From Panulirus ornatus (taxonomy: Eukaryota > Arthropoda > Malacostraca > Decapoda > Palinuridae), in the NCBI RefSeq assembly GCF_036320965.1, contig NC_092225.1, positions 38,454,484 to 38,518,483 of the forward strand: 64,000 bases of DNA. The letters are read 5' to 3'. The notes beneath the pieces were generated by a model. It had not been told where the DNA came from, ran no database searches, and saw nothing but the letters and a program-made list of their open reading frames with translations. This document shows, in pieces, positions 34,671 through 49,404 of the stretch (its first letter is position 1; each line of letters opens with the position of its first letter). The translations under genes and the position numbers were made by a program.

Positions 34671-36802
34671 GAGAGTATTAGTGAAAGAGAAGACAGAGGC
34701 ATTTGTACGATTTTTGCAAGGAAAAAATGCAATTGAGTGGGAGATGTATAAAAGAAAGAGAGAGGAGGTCAAGAGAAAGGTGCAAGAGGTGAAAAAAAGG
34801 GCAAATGAGAGTTGGGGTGAGAGAGTATATTAAATTTTAGGGAGAATAAAAAGATGTTCTGGAAGGAGGTAAATAAAGTGCGTAAGACAAGGGAGCAAAT
34901 GGGAACTTCAGTGAAGGGCGCAAATGGGGAGGTGATAACAAGTAGTGGTGATGTGAGAAGGAGATGGAGTGAGTATTTTGAAGGTTTGTGGAATGTGTTT
35001 GATGATAGAGTGGCAGATACAGGGTGTTTTGGTCGAGGTGGTGTGGAAAGTGAGAGGGTTAGGGAAAATAATTTGGTAAACAGAGAAGAGGTAGTAAAAG
35101 CTTTGCGGAAGATAAAAGCCGGCAAGGCAGCAGGTTTGGATGGTATTGCAGTGGAATTTATTAAAAAAGGGGGTGACTGTATTGTTGACTGGTTGGTAAG
35201 GTTATTTAATGTATGTATGACTCATGGTGAGGTGCCTGAGGATTGGCGGAATGCGTGCATAGTGCCATTGTACAAAGGCAAAGGGGATAAGAGTGAGTGC
35301 TCAAATTACAGAGGTATAAGTTTGTTGAGTATTCCTGGTAGATTATATGGGAGGATATTGATTGAGAGGGTGAAGGCATATACAGAGCATCAGATTGGGG
35401 AAGAGCAATGTGGTTTCAGAGGTGGTAGAGGATGTGTGGATCAGGTGTTTCCTTTGAAGAATGTATGTGAGAAATACTTAGAAAAGCAAATGGATTTGTA
35501 TGTAGAATTTATGGATCTGGAGAAGGCATATGATAGAGTTGATAGAGATGCTCTGTGGAAGGTATTAAGAATATATGGTGTGGGAGGCAAGTTGTTAGAA
35601 GCAGTGAAAAGTTTTTATCGAGGATATAAGGCATGTGTACGTGTAGGAAGAGAGGAAAGTGATTGGTTCTCAGTGAATGTAGGTTTGCGGCAGGTGTGTG
35701 TGATGTCTCCATGGTTGTTTAATTTGTTTATGGATGGGGTTGTTAGGGAGGTGAATGCAAGAGTTTTGGAAAGAGGGGCAAGTATGAAGTCTGTTGGGGA
35801 TGAGAGAGCTTGGGAAGTGAGTCAGTTGTTGTTCGCTGATGATACAGCGCTGGTGGCTGATTAATGTGAGAAACTGCAGAAGCTGGTGACTGAGTTTGGT
35901 AAAGTGTGTGAAAGAAGAAAGTTAAGAGTAAATGTGAATAAGAGCAGGGTTATTAGGTACAGTAGGGTTGAGGGTCAAGTCAATTGGGAGGTGAGTTTGA
36001 ATGGAGAAAAACTGGAGGAAGTGAAGTGTTTTAGATATCTGGGAGTGGATCTGGCAGCGGATGGAACGATGGAAGTGGAAGTTGATCATAGGGTGGGGGA
36101 GGGGCGAAAATTCTGGGGGCCTTGAAGAAAGTGTTTAAGTCGAGAACATTATCTAGGTAAGCAAAAATGGGTATGTTTGAAGGAATAGTGGTTCCAACAA
36201 TGTTGTATGGTTGCGAGGCGTGGGCTATGGATAGAGTTATGCGCAGGAGGATTTATGTGCTGGAAATGAGGTGTTTGAGGACAATGTGTGGTGTGAGGTG
36301 GTTTGATCGAGTAAGTAACGTAAGGGTGAGAGAGATGTGTGGAAATAAAAAGAGCGTGGTTGAGAGAGCAGAAGAGGGTATTTTGAAATGGTTTGGGCAC
36401 ATGGAGAGAATGAGTGAGGAAAGATTGACCAAGAGGACATATGTGTCGGAGGTGGAGGGAACGAGGAGAAGAGGGAGACCAAATTGGAGGTGGAAAGATG
36501 GAGTGAAAAAGATTTTGTGTGATCGGGGCCTGAACATGCAGGAGGGTGAAAGGAGGGCAAGGAATAGAGTGAATTGGAGCGATATGGTATACCGCGGTTG
36601 ACGTGCTGTCAGTGGATTGAATCAGGGCATGTGAAGCGTCTGGGGTAAACCATGGAAAGCTGTTTAGGTATTTATATTTGCGTGTGTGGACGTGTATGTA
36701 TATACATGTGTATGGGGGTGGGTTGGGCCATTTCTTTCGTCTGTTTCCTTGCGCTACCTCGCAAACGCGGGAGACAGCGACAAAGTATAATAAATATAAA
36801 TA
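34671..36802 (+). mobile_element. RTE-18, linker and RT copy with short 3' UTR
   Basis: Starts at VLVKEKTEAF. A 1-nt deletion near 34829 (RVSLN region), TAA at 35862-35864 (VADS serine) and a 1-nt deletion near 36104 break the frame. The end is ORF 36167-36601. The short 3' UTR and tail end in TAATAAATATAAATAAA. Young group (CDRGLN). Confidence 0.9.
34854..35864 (+). CDS. RTE linker and reverse transcriptase fragment, 336 residues
   Basis: Open from MFWKEVNK through [30 protein letters not shown] and LRQVCVMSP (glycine to valine in the LRQG motif) to [10 protein letters not shown], where TAA ends it. Both catalytic aspartate motifs are present but the thumb and basic tail are cut off. The LRQG glycine change is likely harmful. 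Confidence 0.65.
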   Translation: MFWKEVNKVRKTREQMGTSVKGANGEVITSSGDVRRRWSEYFEGLWNVFDDRVADTGCFGRGGVESERVRENNLVNREEVVKALRKIKAGKAAGLDGIAVEFIKKGGDCIVDWLVRLFNVCMTHGEVPEDWRNACIVPLYKGKGDKSECSNYRGISLLSIPGRLYGRILIERVKAYTEHQIGEEQCGFRGGRGCVDQVFPLKNVCEKYLEKQMDLYVEFMDLEKAYDRVDRDALWKVLRIYGVGGKLLEAVKSFYRGYKACVRVGREESDWFSVNVGLRQVCVMSPWLFNLFMDGVVREVNARVLERGASMKSVGDERAWEVSQLLFADDTALVAD

Positions 36803-37181
<379 letters not shown>

Positions 37182-37195
<14 letters not shown>

Positions 37196-39505
37196 CTCTT
37201 TGCTTTGTCGCTGTCTCCCGCGTTTGCGAGGTAGCGCAAGGAAACAGACGAAAGAAATGGCGCAACCCACCCCCATACACATGTATATACATGTATATAC
37301 ATAAACGTCCACACACGAAAATGTACATACCTACACAGCTTTCCATGGTTTACCCCAGACGCTTCACATGTCCTGATTCAATCCACTGATAGCACGTCAA
37401 CCCTGTATACCACATTCATCCAATTCACTCTATTCCTTGCCCTCCTTTCACCCTCCTGCATGTTCAGGCCCCGATCACACAAAATCTTTTTCACTCCATC
37501 TTTCCACCTCCAATTTGGTCTCCCACTTCTCCACGTTCCTTCCACCTCCGACACATATATCCTCTTGGTCAATCTTTCCTCACACATTCTCTCCATGTGC
37601 CCAAACTATTTCAAAACACCCTCTTCTGCTCTCTCAACCACGCTCTTTTTATTTCCACACATCTCTCTTACCCTTACGTTACTTACTCGATCACACCACC
37701 TCACACCACACATTCTCCTCAAACATCTCATTTCCAGCACATCCACCCTCCTGCGCACAACTCTATCCATAGCCCACGCCTCGCAACCATACAAAGTTGT
37801 TGGAACCACTATTCCTTTAAACATACCCATTTTTGCTTTCCGAGATAATGTTCTCGACTTCCACACATTCTTCAAGGCTCCCAGGATTTTCGCACCCTCC
37901 CCTACCCTATGATCCACTTCCGCTTCCATGATTCCATCCGCTGCCAAATCCACTTCCAGATGTCTAAAACACTTTACTTCCTCCAGTTTTTCTCCATTTA
38001 AACTTACCTCCCAATTGACTTGACCCTCAATCCTACTGTACCTAATAACCTTGCTCTTATTCACATTTACTCTTAACTTTCTTCTTTCACACACTTTACC
38101 AAACTCAGTCACCAGCTTCTGCAGTTTCTTACATGAATCAGCCACAAGCGCTGTATCATCAGCGAACAACAACTGACTCACTTCCAAAGCTCTCTCATCG
38201 ACAACAGACTTCATACTTGCCCCTCTTTCCAAAACACTTGCATTCACCTCCCTAACAACCCCATCCATAAACAAATTAAACAACCATGGAGACATCACAC
38301 ACGCCTGCCGCAAACCAACATTCACTGAGAACCAATCTCTTTCCTCTCTTCCTACACGTTCACATGCCTTACATCCTCGATAAAAACTTTTCACTGATTG
38401 TAACAACTTGCCTCCCACACCATATATTCTTATTTCCTTCACAGAGCATTTCTCTCAACTCTATCATATGCCCTCTCCAGATCCATGAATTCTATATATA
38501 AATCCATTTGCTTTTCTAAGTATTTCTCACATACGTTCTTCAAAGCAAACACCTGATCCACACATCCTCTACCACTTCTGAAACCACACTGCTCTTCCCC
38601 AATCTGATGCTCTGTATATGCCTTCACCCTCTCAATCAATACCCTCCCATATAATTTACCAGGAATACTTAACAAACTTATACCTCTGAAATTTGAGCAC
38701 TCACTCTTATCCCCTTTGCCTTTGTACAATGGCACTATGCACGCATTCCGCCAATCCTCAGGCACATCACCATGAGTCATACATACATTAAATAACCTTA
38801 CCAACTAGTCAATAATACAGTCACCCCCTTTTTTAATAGATTCCACTGCAATACCATCCAAACCTGCTTGCTTGCCGGCTTTCATCTTCCGCAAAGCTTT
38901 TACTACCTCTTCTCTCTTTACCAAATCATTTTCCCTAACCCTCTCACTTTGCACACCACCTCGACCAAGACACCCTATATCTGCCACTCTATCATCAAAC
39001 ACATTCAACAAACATTCAAAATACTCACTCCATCTCTTTCTCACATCACCACTACTTGTTATCATCTCCACATTTGCGCCCTCCACTGAAGTTCCCATTT
39101 GCTCCCTTGTCTTACGCACTTTACTTACCTCCTTCCAGAACATCTTTTTATTCTCCCTAAAATTTAATGATACTCTCTCACCCCAACTCTCATATGCCCT
39201 CTTTTTCACCTCTTGCACCTTTCTCTTGACCTCCTGTCTCTTTCTTTTATACATCTCCCACTCAGATGCATTTTTTCCCTGCAAAAATCGTCCAAATGCC
39301 TCTCCCTTCTCTTTCACTAATAATCTTACTTCTTCATCCCACCACTCACGACCCTTTCTAATCAACCCACCTCCCACTCTTTTCATGCCACAAGCATATT
39401 TTGCGCAATCCATCACTGATTCCCTAAATACATCCCATTCCTCCCCCACTCCCCTTACTTCCATTGTTCTCACCTTTTTCCATTCTGTACTCAGTCTCTT
39501 CCGGT
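37182..39505 (-). mobile_element. RTE-19, linker and RT copy, reverse orientation
   Basis: On the minus strand it runs from YQERLSTEW to the 3' tail. Frame breaks in sense order: TAG at the DWLV tryptophan (about 38816), a 1-nt loss near 38442 (DALWKV region), and TAG at the LKWFGHM tryptophan (about 37605). Blocks are 38805-39473, 38439-38804, 37606-38442 and 37378-37596. FADD is intact. Short 3' UTR, young group. Confidence 0.9.

Positions 39506-40018
<513 letters not shown>

Positions 40019-40076
<58 letters not shown>
40019..40076. repeat. (TA)n microsatellite, about 58 bp
   Basis: TA run between S4 and RTE-20. Confidence 0.96.
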
Positions 40077-41938
40077 GTTATTTAGTGTATGTATGACTCA
40101 TGGTGAGGTGCCTGAGGATTGGTGGAATGCTTGCATAGCGCCATTGTACAAAGGCAAAGGGGATAGGAGTGAGTGCTCAAAGTACAGAGGTATAAGTTTG
40201 TTGAGTATTCCTGGTCAGTTATATGGGAGGGTATTGATTGAGGGGGTGAAGGCATGTACAGAGAATCCGATTGCCGAAGAGCGGTGTGGTTTGAGAAGTG
40301 GTAGAGGATGTGTGGATCAGGTGTTTGCTTTGAAGAATGTATGTGAAAAATACTTAGAAAAACAAATCGATTTGTATGTAGCATTTATGGATCTGGAGAA
40401 GGCATATGATGGAGTTGATACAGATGCTCTGTGGAAGGTACTAAGAATGTATGGTGTGGGAGGCAAGTTGTTCGAAGCAGTGAAAAGTTTTTATCGAGAA
40501 TGTAAGGAATGTGTACGTGTAGGAAGAGAGGAAAGTGATTGGTTCTCAGTGAATGTAGCTTTGCGGGAGGGATGTGTGTTCTCTCCATGGTTGTTTAATT
40601 TGTTTATGTATGGGGTTGTTAGGGAGGTGAATGGAAGAGTTTTGTAAAGCGGCGCAAGTATGCAGTCTGTTGGGGATGAGAGAGCTTGGGAAGTGAGTCA
40701 GTTGTTGTTCGCTGATGATACAGAGCTGGTGGCTGATTCATATGAGAAAGTGCAGAAGCTAGTGACTGAGTTTGGTAAAGTGTGTGAAAGAAGAAAGTTA
40801 AGTGCAAATGTGAATAAGAGCAAGGTTATTAGGTACAGCAGGGTTGAGGGTCAAGTCAATTGGGAGGTAAGTTTGAATGGAGAAAAACTGAAGGAAGTAA
40901 AGTGATTTAGATATCTGGGAGTGGATCTGGCAGCGGATGGAACCATGGAAGCGGAAGTGAATCATTGGGTGGGGGAGGGGGCGAAAATCCTGAGAGCCTT
41001 GAAGAATGTTTGGAAGTCGAGAACATTATCTCCGAAAGCAAAAATGGACATGATTAAAGGAATATTGGTTCCAAACATGTTGTTTGGTTGCGAGGCGTGG
41101 GCTATAGATACAGTTGTGTGCAGAAGGGTGGATATGCTCGAAATGAGATGTTTGTGGACAATATGTGATGTGAGGTGGTTTGATCGAGTAAGTAATGTAA
41201 GGGTAAGAGAGATGTGTGGAAATTTAAAGAGCGTGGTTGAGAGAGCAGAAGAAGGTGTTTTGAAATGGTTTAGGCATATGGAGAGAATGAGTGAAGAGAG
41301 ATTGACCAAGAGGATGTATGTGTCATAGGTGGAGAGAACGAGGAGAAGTGGGAGACCAAATTGGAGGTGGAAAGATAGAATGAAATAGATTTTGAGTGAT
41401 CGAGGCCTGAACATGCAGGAGGGTGAAAGGCGTGCAAGGAATAGAGTGAATTGGATCGATGTGGTATACCGGTGTCGACGTGCCGTCAATGGATTGAATC
41501 AGGGCATGTGAAGCGTCTGGGGTAAACCATGGAAAGTTTCTGTCGGGCCTGGATGTGGAAAGGGAGCTGTGGTTTCTGGCATTATTACATGACAGCTTGA
41601 GACTGAGTGTGAACGAATGTGGCCTTTGTTGTCTTTTCCTAGCTCTACCTCGCACACATGAGGGGGGAGGGGGATGTTATTCCATGTTTGGCGAGGTGGC
41701 GATGATAATAAATAAAGGCAGACAGTATGAATTATGTACATGTGTATATATGGATATGTCTCTGTGTGTATATATATGAGTACTTTGAGATGTATAGGTA
41801 CGTATATTTACCTGTGTGGACGTGTATGTATATACATTTGTATGGAACTGGGTAGTGCCATTTCTTTTGTCTCTTTCCTTGCGCTACCTCGCAAACGCGG
41901 GAGACAGCGACAAAGCAAAATAAGATATATAAAAAACA
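40077..41938 (+). mobile_element. RTE-20, RT copy with long 3' UTR
   Basis: Starts at [14 protein letters not shown] 40093-40647 covers the fingers and LREGCVFSP, with TAA at 40645-40647. ORF 40660-40905 holds FADDTELVAD and ends at TGA at 40903-40905. ORF 40921-41328 ends at TAG at 41326-41328. The long 3' UTR carries AATAAA near 41709 and the terminal stem-loop near 41880-41915. Old group (SDRGLN). Confidence 0.87.
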
Positions 41939-42057
<119 letters not shown>

Positions 42058-42287
42058 TCCCTGGGGATAGGGGCTTAAGAATACTTCCCACGTATTCCCT
42101 GCGTGTCGTAGAAGGCGACTAAAAGGGGAGGGAGCGGGGGGCTGGAAATCCTCCCCTCTCTTTTTTTTTAAATTTTCCAAAAGAAGGAACAGAGGGGGCC
42201 AGGTGAGGATATTCCAAAAAAGGCCCAGTCCTCTGTTCCTAACGCTACCTCGCTAACGCGGGAAATGGCGAATAGTTTAAAAGAAAA

Positions 42288-42290
<3 letters not shown>
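42058..42290 (+). mobile_element. Short RTE-derived element S5, complete
   Basis: Same landmarks as S4, with a shorter T run (42162-42169) and a tail ending AAAAGAAAAAGA. It is followed by TA and then PLE-2, mirroring the S2-PLE-1 neighbourhood at 23.4-23.7 kb. Confidence 0.87.

Positions 42291-42366
<76 letters not shown>
42291..42366. repeat. (TA)n microsatellite, about 76 bp
   Basis: TA run between S5 and PLE-2. Confidence 0.96.
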
Positions 42367-42822
<456 letters not shown>

Positions 42823-43677
42823 AAAGAGCAAGGTTATTAGGTACAATAGGGTTGAGGGTCAACTCAATTGTGAGGTAAGTTTGAATGGAGAAAACTGGAG
42901 GAAGTGAAGTGTTTTAGATATATGGGAGTGGATCTGGCAGCGGATGGAACCATGGAAGCGGAAGTTTATCATAGGGTGGGGGAGGGGGCGAAAATCCTGG
43001 GAGCCTTGAAGAATGTGTGGAAGTCGAGAACATTATCTCGGAAAGCAAAAATGGGTATGTTTGAAGGAATAGTGGTTCCAACGATGTTGTATGGTTGGGA
43101 GGCGTGGGCTATGGATAGAGTTGTGCGCAGGAGGGTGGATGTGCTGGAAATGAGATGTTTGAGGACAATGTGTGGTGTGAGGTGGTTTGATCGAGTAAGC
43201 AACGTAAGGGTAAGAGAGATGTGTGGAAATAAAAAGAGCGTGGTTGAGAGAGCAGAAGCGGGTGTTTTGAAATGGTTTGGACACATGGAGAGAATGAGTG
43301 AGGAAAGATTGACCAAGAGTATATATGTGTCGAAGGTGGAGGGAACGAGGAGAAGTGGGAGACCAGATTGGAGGTGGAAAGATGGAGTGAAAAAGATTTT
43401 GTGTGATCGGGGCCTGAACATGCAGGAGGGTGAAAGGAGGGCAAGGAATAGAGTGAATTGGATCGATGTGGTATATCGGGGTTGACGTGTTGTCAATGGA
43501 TTGAATCAGGGCATGTGAAGCGTCTGGGGTAAACCATGGAAAGCTGTGTAGGTATGTATATTTGCGTGTGTGGACGTGTATGTATATACATGTGTATGGG
43601 GGTGGGTTGGGCCATTTCTTTCGCCTGTTTCCTTGCGCTACCTCGCAAACGCGGGAGATAGCGGCAAAAAAAGAATA

Positions 43678-43679
<2 letters not shown>
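42823..43679 (+). mobile_element. RTE-21, C-terminal RT fragment with short 3' UTR
   Basis: Begins at [12 protein letters not shown], nearly the same start as RTE-7. A 1-nt deletion near 42892 (EKLEE) shifts the frame, then ORF 42904-43485 is open to the stop. Short 3' UTR; tail stem-loop at 43635-43665. CDRGLN variant. Confidence 0.9.

Positions 43680-43728
<49 letters not shown>
43680..43728. repeat. (TA)n tract, about 49 bp
   Basis: TA run after the A-rich tail of RTE-21. Confidence 0.95.
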
Positions 43729-43735
<7 letters not shown>

Positions 43736-43824
43736 GTGTACATTTAATGATGTTCAATCTGGAAAAGAAACACTATTATTGAATGGTAAGGTAATGGTTC
43801 ACGTACCAGGGAATATGTTCTTAC

Positions 43825-43935
43825 CTCTGTAGTCAATGTCTCGTGTTAGACTCCATTGGCGAACTTCCTCGACGGCTGTCTCACCGTTGGAACAGTAGAG
43901 ACAACGTCGATACACTTGTAATTCCTCACTCCAAA
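43825..43935 (-). CDS. Candidate internal exon of an unknown host gene, 111 nt
   Basis: On the minus strand an acceptor-like GTCTTCCTTAG precedes 43935, and the donor ACAGAG/GTAAGA follows 43825. The 111 nt between are open in only one frame, starting after two bases and leaving one, so the exon is symmetric (phase 1-1). It encodes 37 residues including [20 protein letters not shown] and [13 protein letters not shown]. The stretch matches no repeat in this window, and its base composition is balanced, unlike the C-poor RTE. I do not recognise the protein. The flanks at 43729-43824 and 43936-43946 are short non-repeat DNA, so neighbouring exons would lie beyond the repeats. Confidence 0.45.
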
Positions 43936-43943
43936 CTAAGGAA

Positions 43944-46400
<2,457 letters not shown>

Positions 46401-46500
46401 NNNNNNNNNNNNNNNNNNNNNNNNNNNNNNNNNNNNNNNNNNNNNNNNNNNNNNNNNNNNNNNNNNNNNNNNNNNNNNNNNNNNNNNNNNNNNNNNNNNN
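46401..46500. other. Assembly gap of 100 N
   Basis: Exactly 100 N, the usual placeholder for a scaffold join of unknown size. It lies between two old RTE copies, so missing sequence is probably more repeat. Confidence 0.99.
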
Positions 46501-46514
46501 TGGTAAAAAAAGAG

Positions 46515-48461
46515 CACCAGCATTACACCCCGGTATACCATATCGTTCCAATTCACTCTATTCCTCCCACGCCTTTAACCCTCCTTTTTGTTCAGGCACT
46601 AATGGCTCAAAATCTTTTTCCCTCTATCCTTCTACCTCCCGTTGGTCTACTGCTTCTCCCTGTTCTCTCCATCTCTGACACAAATATCATCTTTGTCAAC
46701 CTTTCTTCACTCACTCCCTCCATGTGTCTAAGCCATTTCAACACACCCTCCTCTGCTCTCTCAACCACATTCTATGTTTTTACACATCTCTATTACCCTT
46801 TTATTACTTACTCGATCAAACCACCTCACACCACATATTATCATCAAACCCTATCTATAGCCTATGCCTTGTAACCATATAACATTGTGGGAACTGCTGT
46901 TCCTTCAAATATACACATTTCTCTCTCCGAGATAACGTCCACACATTCTTCAACGTTCCCAAAACCTTCAACGCCTTCCCCACACAATGACTCACTTCGG
47001 CTCCCATGGTTCCAATCGTAGCTAAATCCACTCCAGAGATATCTGAACTAATTTAGTTTCTCCAATTTTTCTCCATTCAAACTTTTTTCCACGTTTCTCA
47101 ACCCTGTTGAACAAAATAATCTTAATCTCATTCACATTTACTCTAAATTTTCTCGTCTGACACACTTTTTCAAACTCATTGACCAACTTTTGCTGTTTCG
47201 CACTGTAATCAGCAACTAGTGCTGTATCATCGGCGAACAACAACTGACTCATACCATGCCCTTCAATCCCCAACAGAATTCATTCTCACCCCTCTCTCCA
47301 AAACTCTTGTATTTACCTCCCTAACCACCCCATCCATACACTAATCAAACAACTATGGGCAAATCCCACACCCCTACCGCAAACGGACATTCAATGGGAA
47401 CCAATTACTTTTCTCTCTTCCTACTCGTAAAACTGCCTTTTTTCTTGATAAAAGCTTTTCACTGCTTCTAGTAGCTTACCTCGCACACCATATACTCCTA
47501 AGGTCTTCCACTTCGCATCTCTATCAACCCTATCATACGATTTCTTCAAATCTATAATGCTACACAAAAAATCCATCTGTTTTTCTAAGTATTTAAAACA
47601 CATATTTTCAAAGCAAGTACCTCATCCTCACATCCTTTACCACCTCTGAAACGACTCTTTCACAATCTGATGCTATGTGCATGCCTTCACCATCTCAATC
47701 AATTCCCTCCCATCCAATTTTCCGGGAATACTCAACAAACTTATGCCTCTCCAGTTTGAGCACTTTTATACACTCATACCCTAAAATCCCCAGGCACTTC
47801 ACCATGATCCATACACACAATGAATATTCTTACCAACTTCTCAACTGCTTCCCTAAATACATTACATTCCTCACCCACTCCCATCGCGTCATTTGCTCTT
47901 ACCTTTTGCTATTCTACTCTAGATATCTCCTAGTACTTCCTCACACAAGTGTCCTTTCCAAGCTCACTTATTATCACCGCTCTCTTCTCCCAACTTTTTT
48001 TTATTTTTTTGAAAACCTCTACAAATATTCATCTCGGCTTCCACAAGATAGTGATCACACATCCCAAGGGGTGACCCTCTCAGCACATTAACATCCAAAT
48101 GTCTCTTTTACACGCCTGTAAATCAACACATGAACTAATAATGCCCTTTGACTATCTCCCGTACTCGAATAGGTATACTAATGTATATCTCTCTTTTTAG
48201 ACATGATGTTCTCAATCAAGTCTTTCTTAAGCACAAAAATCCACAAACTCTTCACCATTTCCATTCACAACACTTAATACCCCATGTACACCAATTATAC
48301 CCTCGACTGCCACATTACGCACCTACGCATTCAAAACATCAATCACTATAACCCGGTCTCGTGCATCAAAGCTGCTAACACACTCACTCAGCTGCTCCTA
48401 AAACACTTGCCTCTCATGATCTTTCTCTCATGACCAGTTGCATCAGCACCAATAATCGCCC
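46515..48461 (-). mobile_element. RTE-23, very old copy, inverted part (endonuclease to ORF end)
   Basis: On the minus strand, RYGIPG (ORF end, 46515-46540) lies at the left and AIIGADATG (endonuclease) at the right. Recognisable pieces are FADD (about 47233), a [11 protein letters not shown] stretch (about 47600) and NxLPG-like fingers (about 47720). A large linker deletion sits near 47840. No frame longer than about 85 residues is kept. This is the most decayed copy. Confidence 0.8.
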
Positions 48462-48758
48462 ATGGAAAGGTCTGTGGGGCCTGGATGTGAATAGTGAGGT
48501 ATTGTTTCTGTGTATCACACATGACGGCTCGATCGCTACCTTGCTGAAGCAGGGGGTAGCAATGCTTTTTCCTGTGCGGGACGTTGGCACCAAGAAAAGA
48601 TGAAGGCAAGCATGCATTAATATGTACATATGTATATAAGTATATGTCGGTATGTGTCAATATATGGAGGCATATGTGCATAAGTTGCTATAAATATGTA
48701 TACGTTTGTACGTCTGCGTGTGTGGGTGATTATGTACATGAATGTACACGTAGGGATA
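48462..48758 (+). mobile_element. RTE-23, direct part: old long-type 3' UTR
   Basis: Plus-strand sequence from CATGGAAAGGTCTGTGGGG through GATGAAGGCAAGCATGCA to a TG/TA-rich end matches the long RTE 3' UTR. It directly follows the endonuclease end of the inverted part, so both may be one insertion. A related 90-bp fragment occurs at 58441-58531. Confidence 0.72.
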
Positions 48759-48759
48759 T

Positions 48760-48935
48760 GACTATTCGAATACTATGAGCTCGAATACCCTTCGTCTTAC
48801 GTTGGTGAGAAACGGAGTCTACGCCAGTCATTCCCATCAGGTTCACACAACCAGCAGATAGCATTTTACCGAACCTAGCTGTACAACGCGGAGGTATATG
48901 ATTACGAACAAAGTGCATATAAACGCGCATCTTCA
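48760..48935 (-). repeat. Left arm of a 176-bp fold-back repeat
   Basis: GACTATTCGAATACTATG at the outer edge to CGCGCATCTTCA at the inner edge is the reverse complement, with scattered mismatches, of 49026-49203. The arm contains no ORF of note. Confidence 0.85.
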
Positions 48936-48940
48936 TGTTA

Positions 48941-49025
48941 GGGGCGATCATAGCCTAGCGGTAGCGCTTCCGCCTGTTGCAGGGGGGTCGGGTTCCATAC
49001 TGGCTGTCGGAGGTTTGTATGTTAT
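48941..49025 (+). mobile_element. tRNA-derived SINE head, centre of the fold-back
   Basis: TAGCCTAGCGGTAGC (48951-48965) resembles a tRNA A box, and GGGTTCCATAC (48990-49000) is a weakened B box. The sequence matches the better-kept SINE at 49212. Confidence 0.65.
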
Positions 49026-49203
49026 GTGAAGGTGCGCGTTCATATGCACTTTGTTCGTATTCATATACCTCTGCATTGTACATTTAGGATCGGTAAAATG
49101 CTATCTGCTGGCTGTGTGAGCCTGATGGGAAATGACCTTTGTAGACCCCGTTGCTCACCAACGTGAGACGAAGGGTATTCCAGTACATAGTATTCGAATA
49201 GTC
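49026..49203 (+). repeat. Right arm of the fold-back repeat
   Basis: Starts TGAAGGTGCGCGTTCATATG, continues with TTTAGGATCGGTAAAATG and AACGTGAGACGAAGGGTATT, and ends TATTCGAATAGTC. It pairs with 48760-48935 around a centre of about 90 bp. Its first part is also the SINE tail found at 49300-49341. Confidence 0.85.
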
Positions 49204-49211
49204 ATTTCTCT

Positions 49212-49339
49212 ATTAGAGGCGATGATAGCCTAGCGGTAACGCTCCTGCCTGTTGCACAGGAGTCCCAGGTTCGATCATGGCTGCTGGAGGTTTGTATGTT
49301 ATATGAAGGTGCGCGTTCATATGCACTTTGTTCGTATTC

Positions 49340-49341
<2 letters not shown>
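49212..49341 (+). mobile_element. tRNA-derived SINE with intact A and B boxes
   Basis: TAGCCTAGCGGTAAC (49226-49240) and GGTTCGATC (49268-49276) are spaced as in a tRNA internal promoter. CTCCTG and CAGGAG form an anticodon-arm-like hairpin between them. The SINE-specific tail (GGAGGTTTGTATGTTATATG, then CGCGTTCATATGCACTTTGT) runs into (TA)n. It would be transcribed by RNA polymerase III and mobilised by a LINE partner I cannot identify. It is not a functional tRNA gene, because no good acceptor stem closes. Confidence 0.7.

Positions 49342-49388
<47 letters not shown>
49342..49388. repeat. (TA)n tract, about 47 bp
   Basis: TA run between the SINE tail and the T-rich end of RTE-24. Confidence 0.95.

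Positions 49389-49404
<16 letters not shown>

Noticed and set aside
49212..49285. A genuine tRNA gene
   Set aside because: A and B boxes are good, but no acceptor stem closes. A SINE tail follows, and a second diverged copy sits 270 bp away, so a SINE is the better call.
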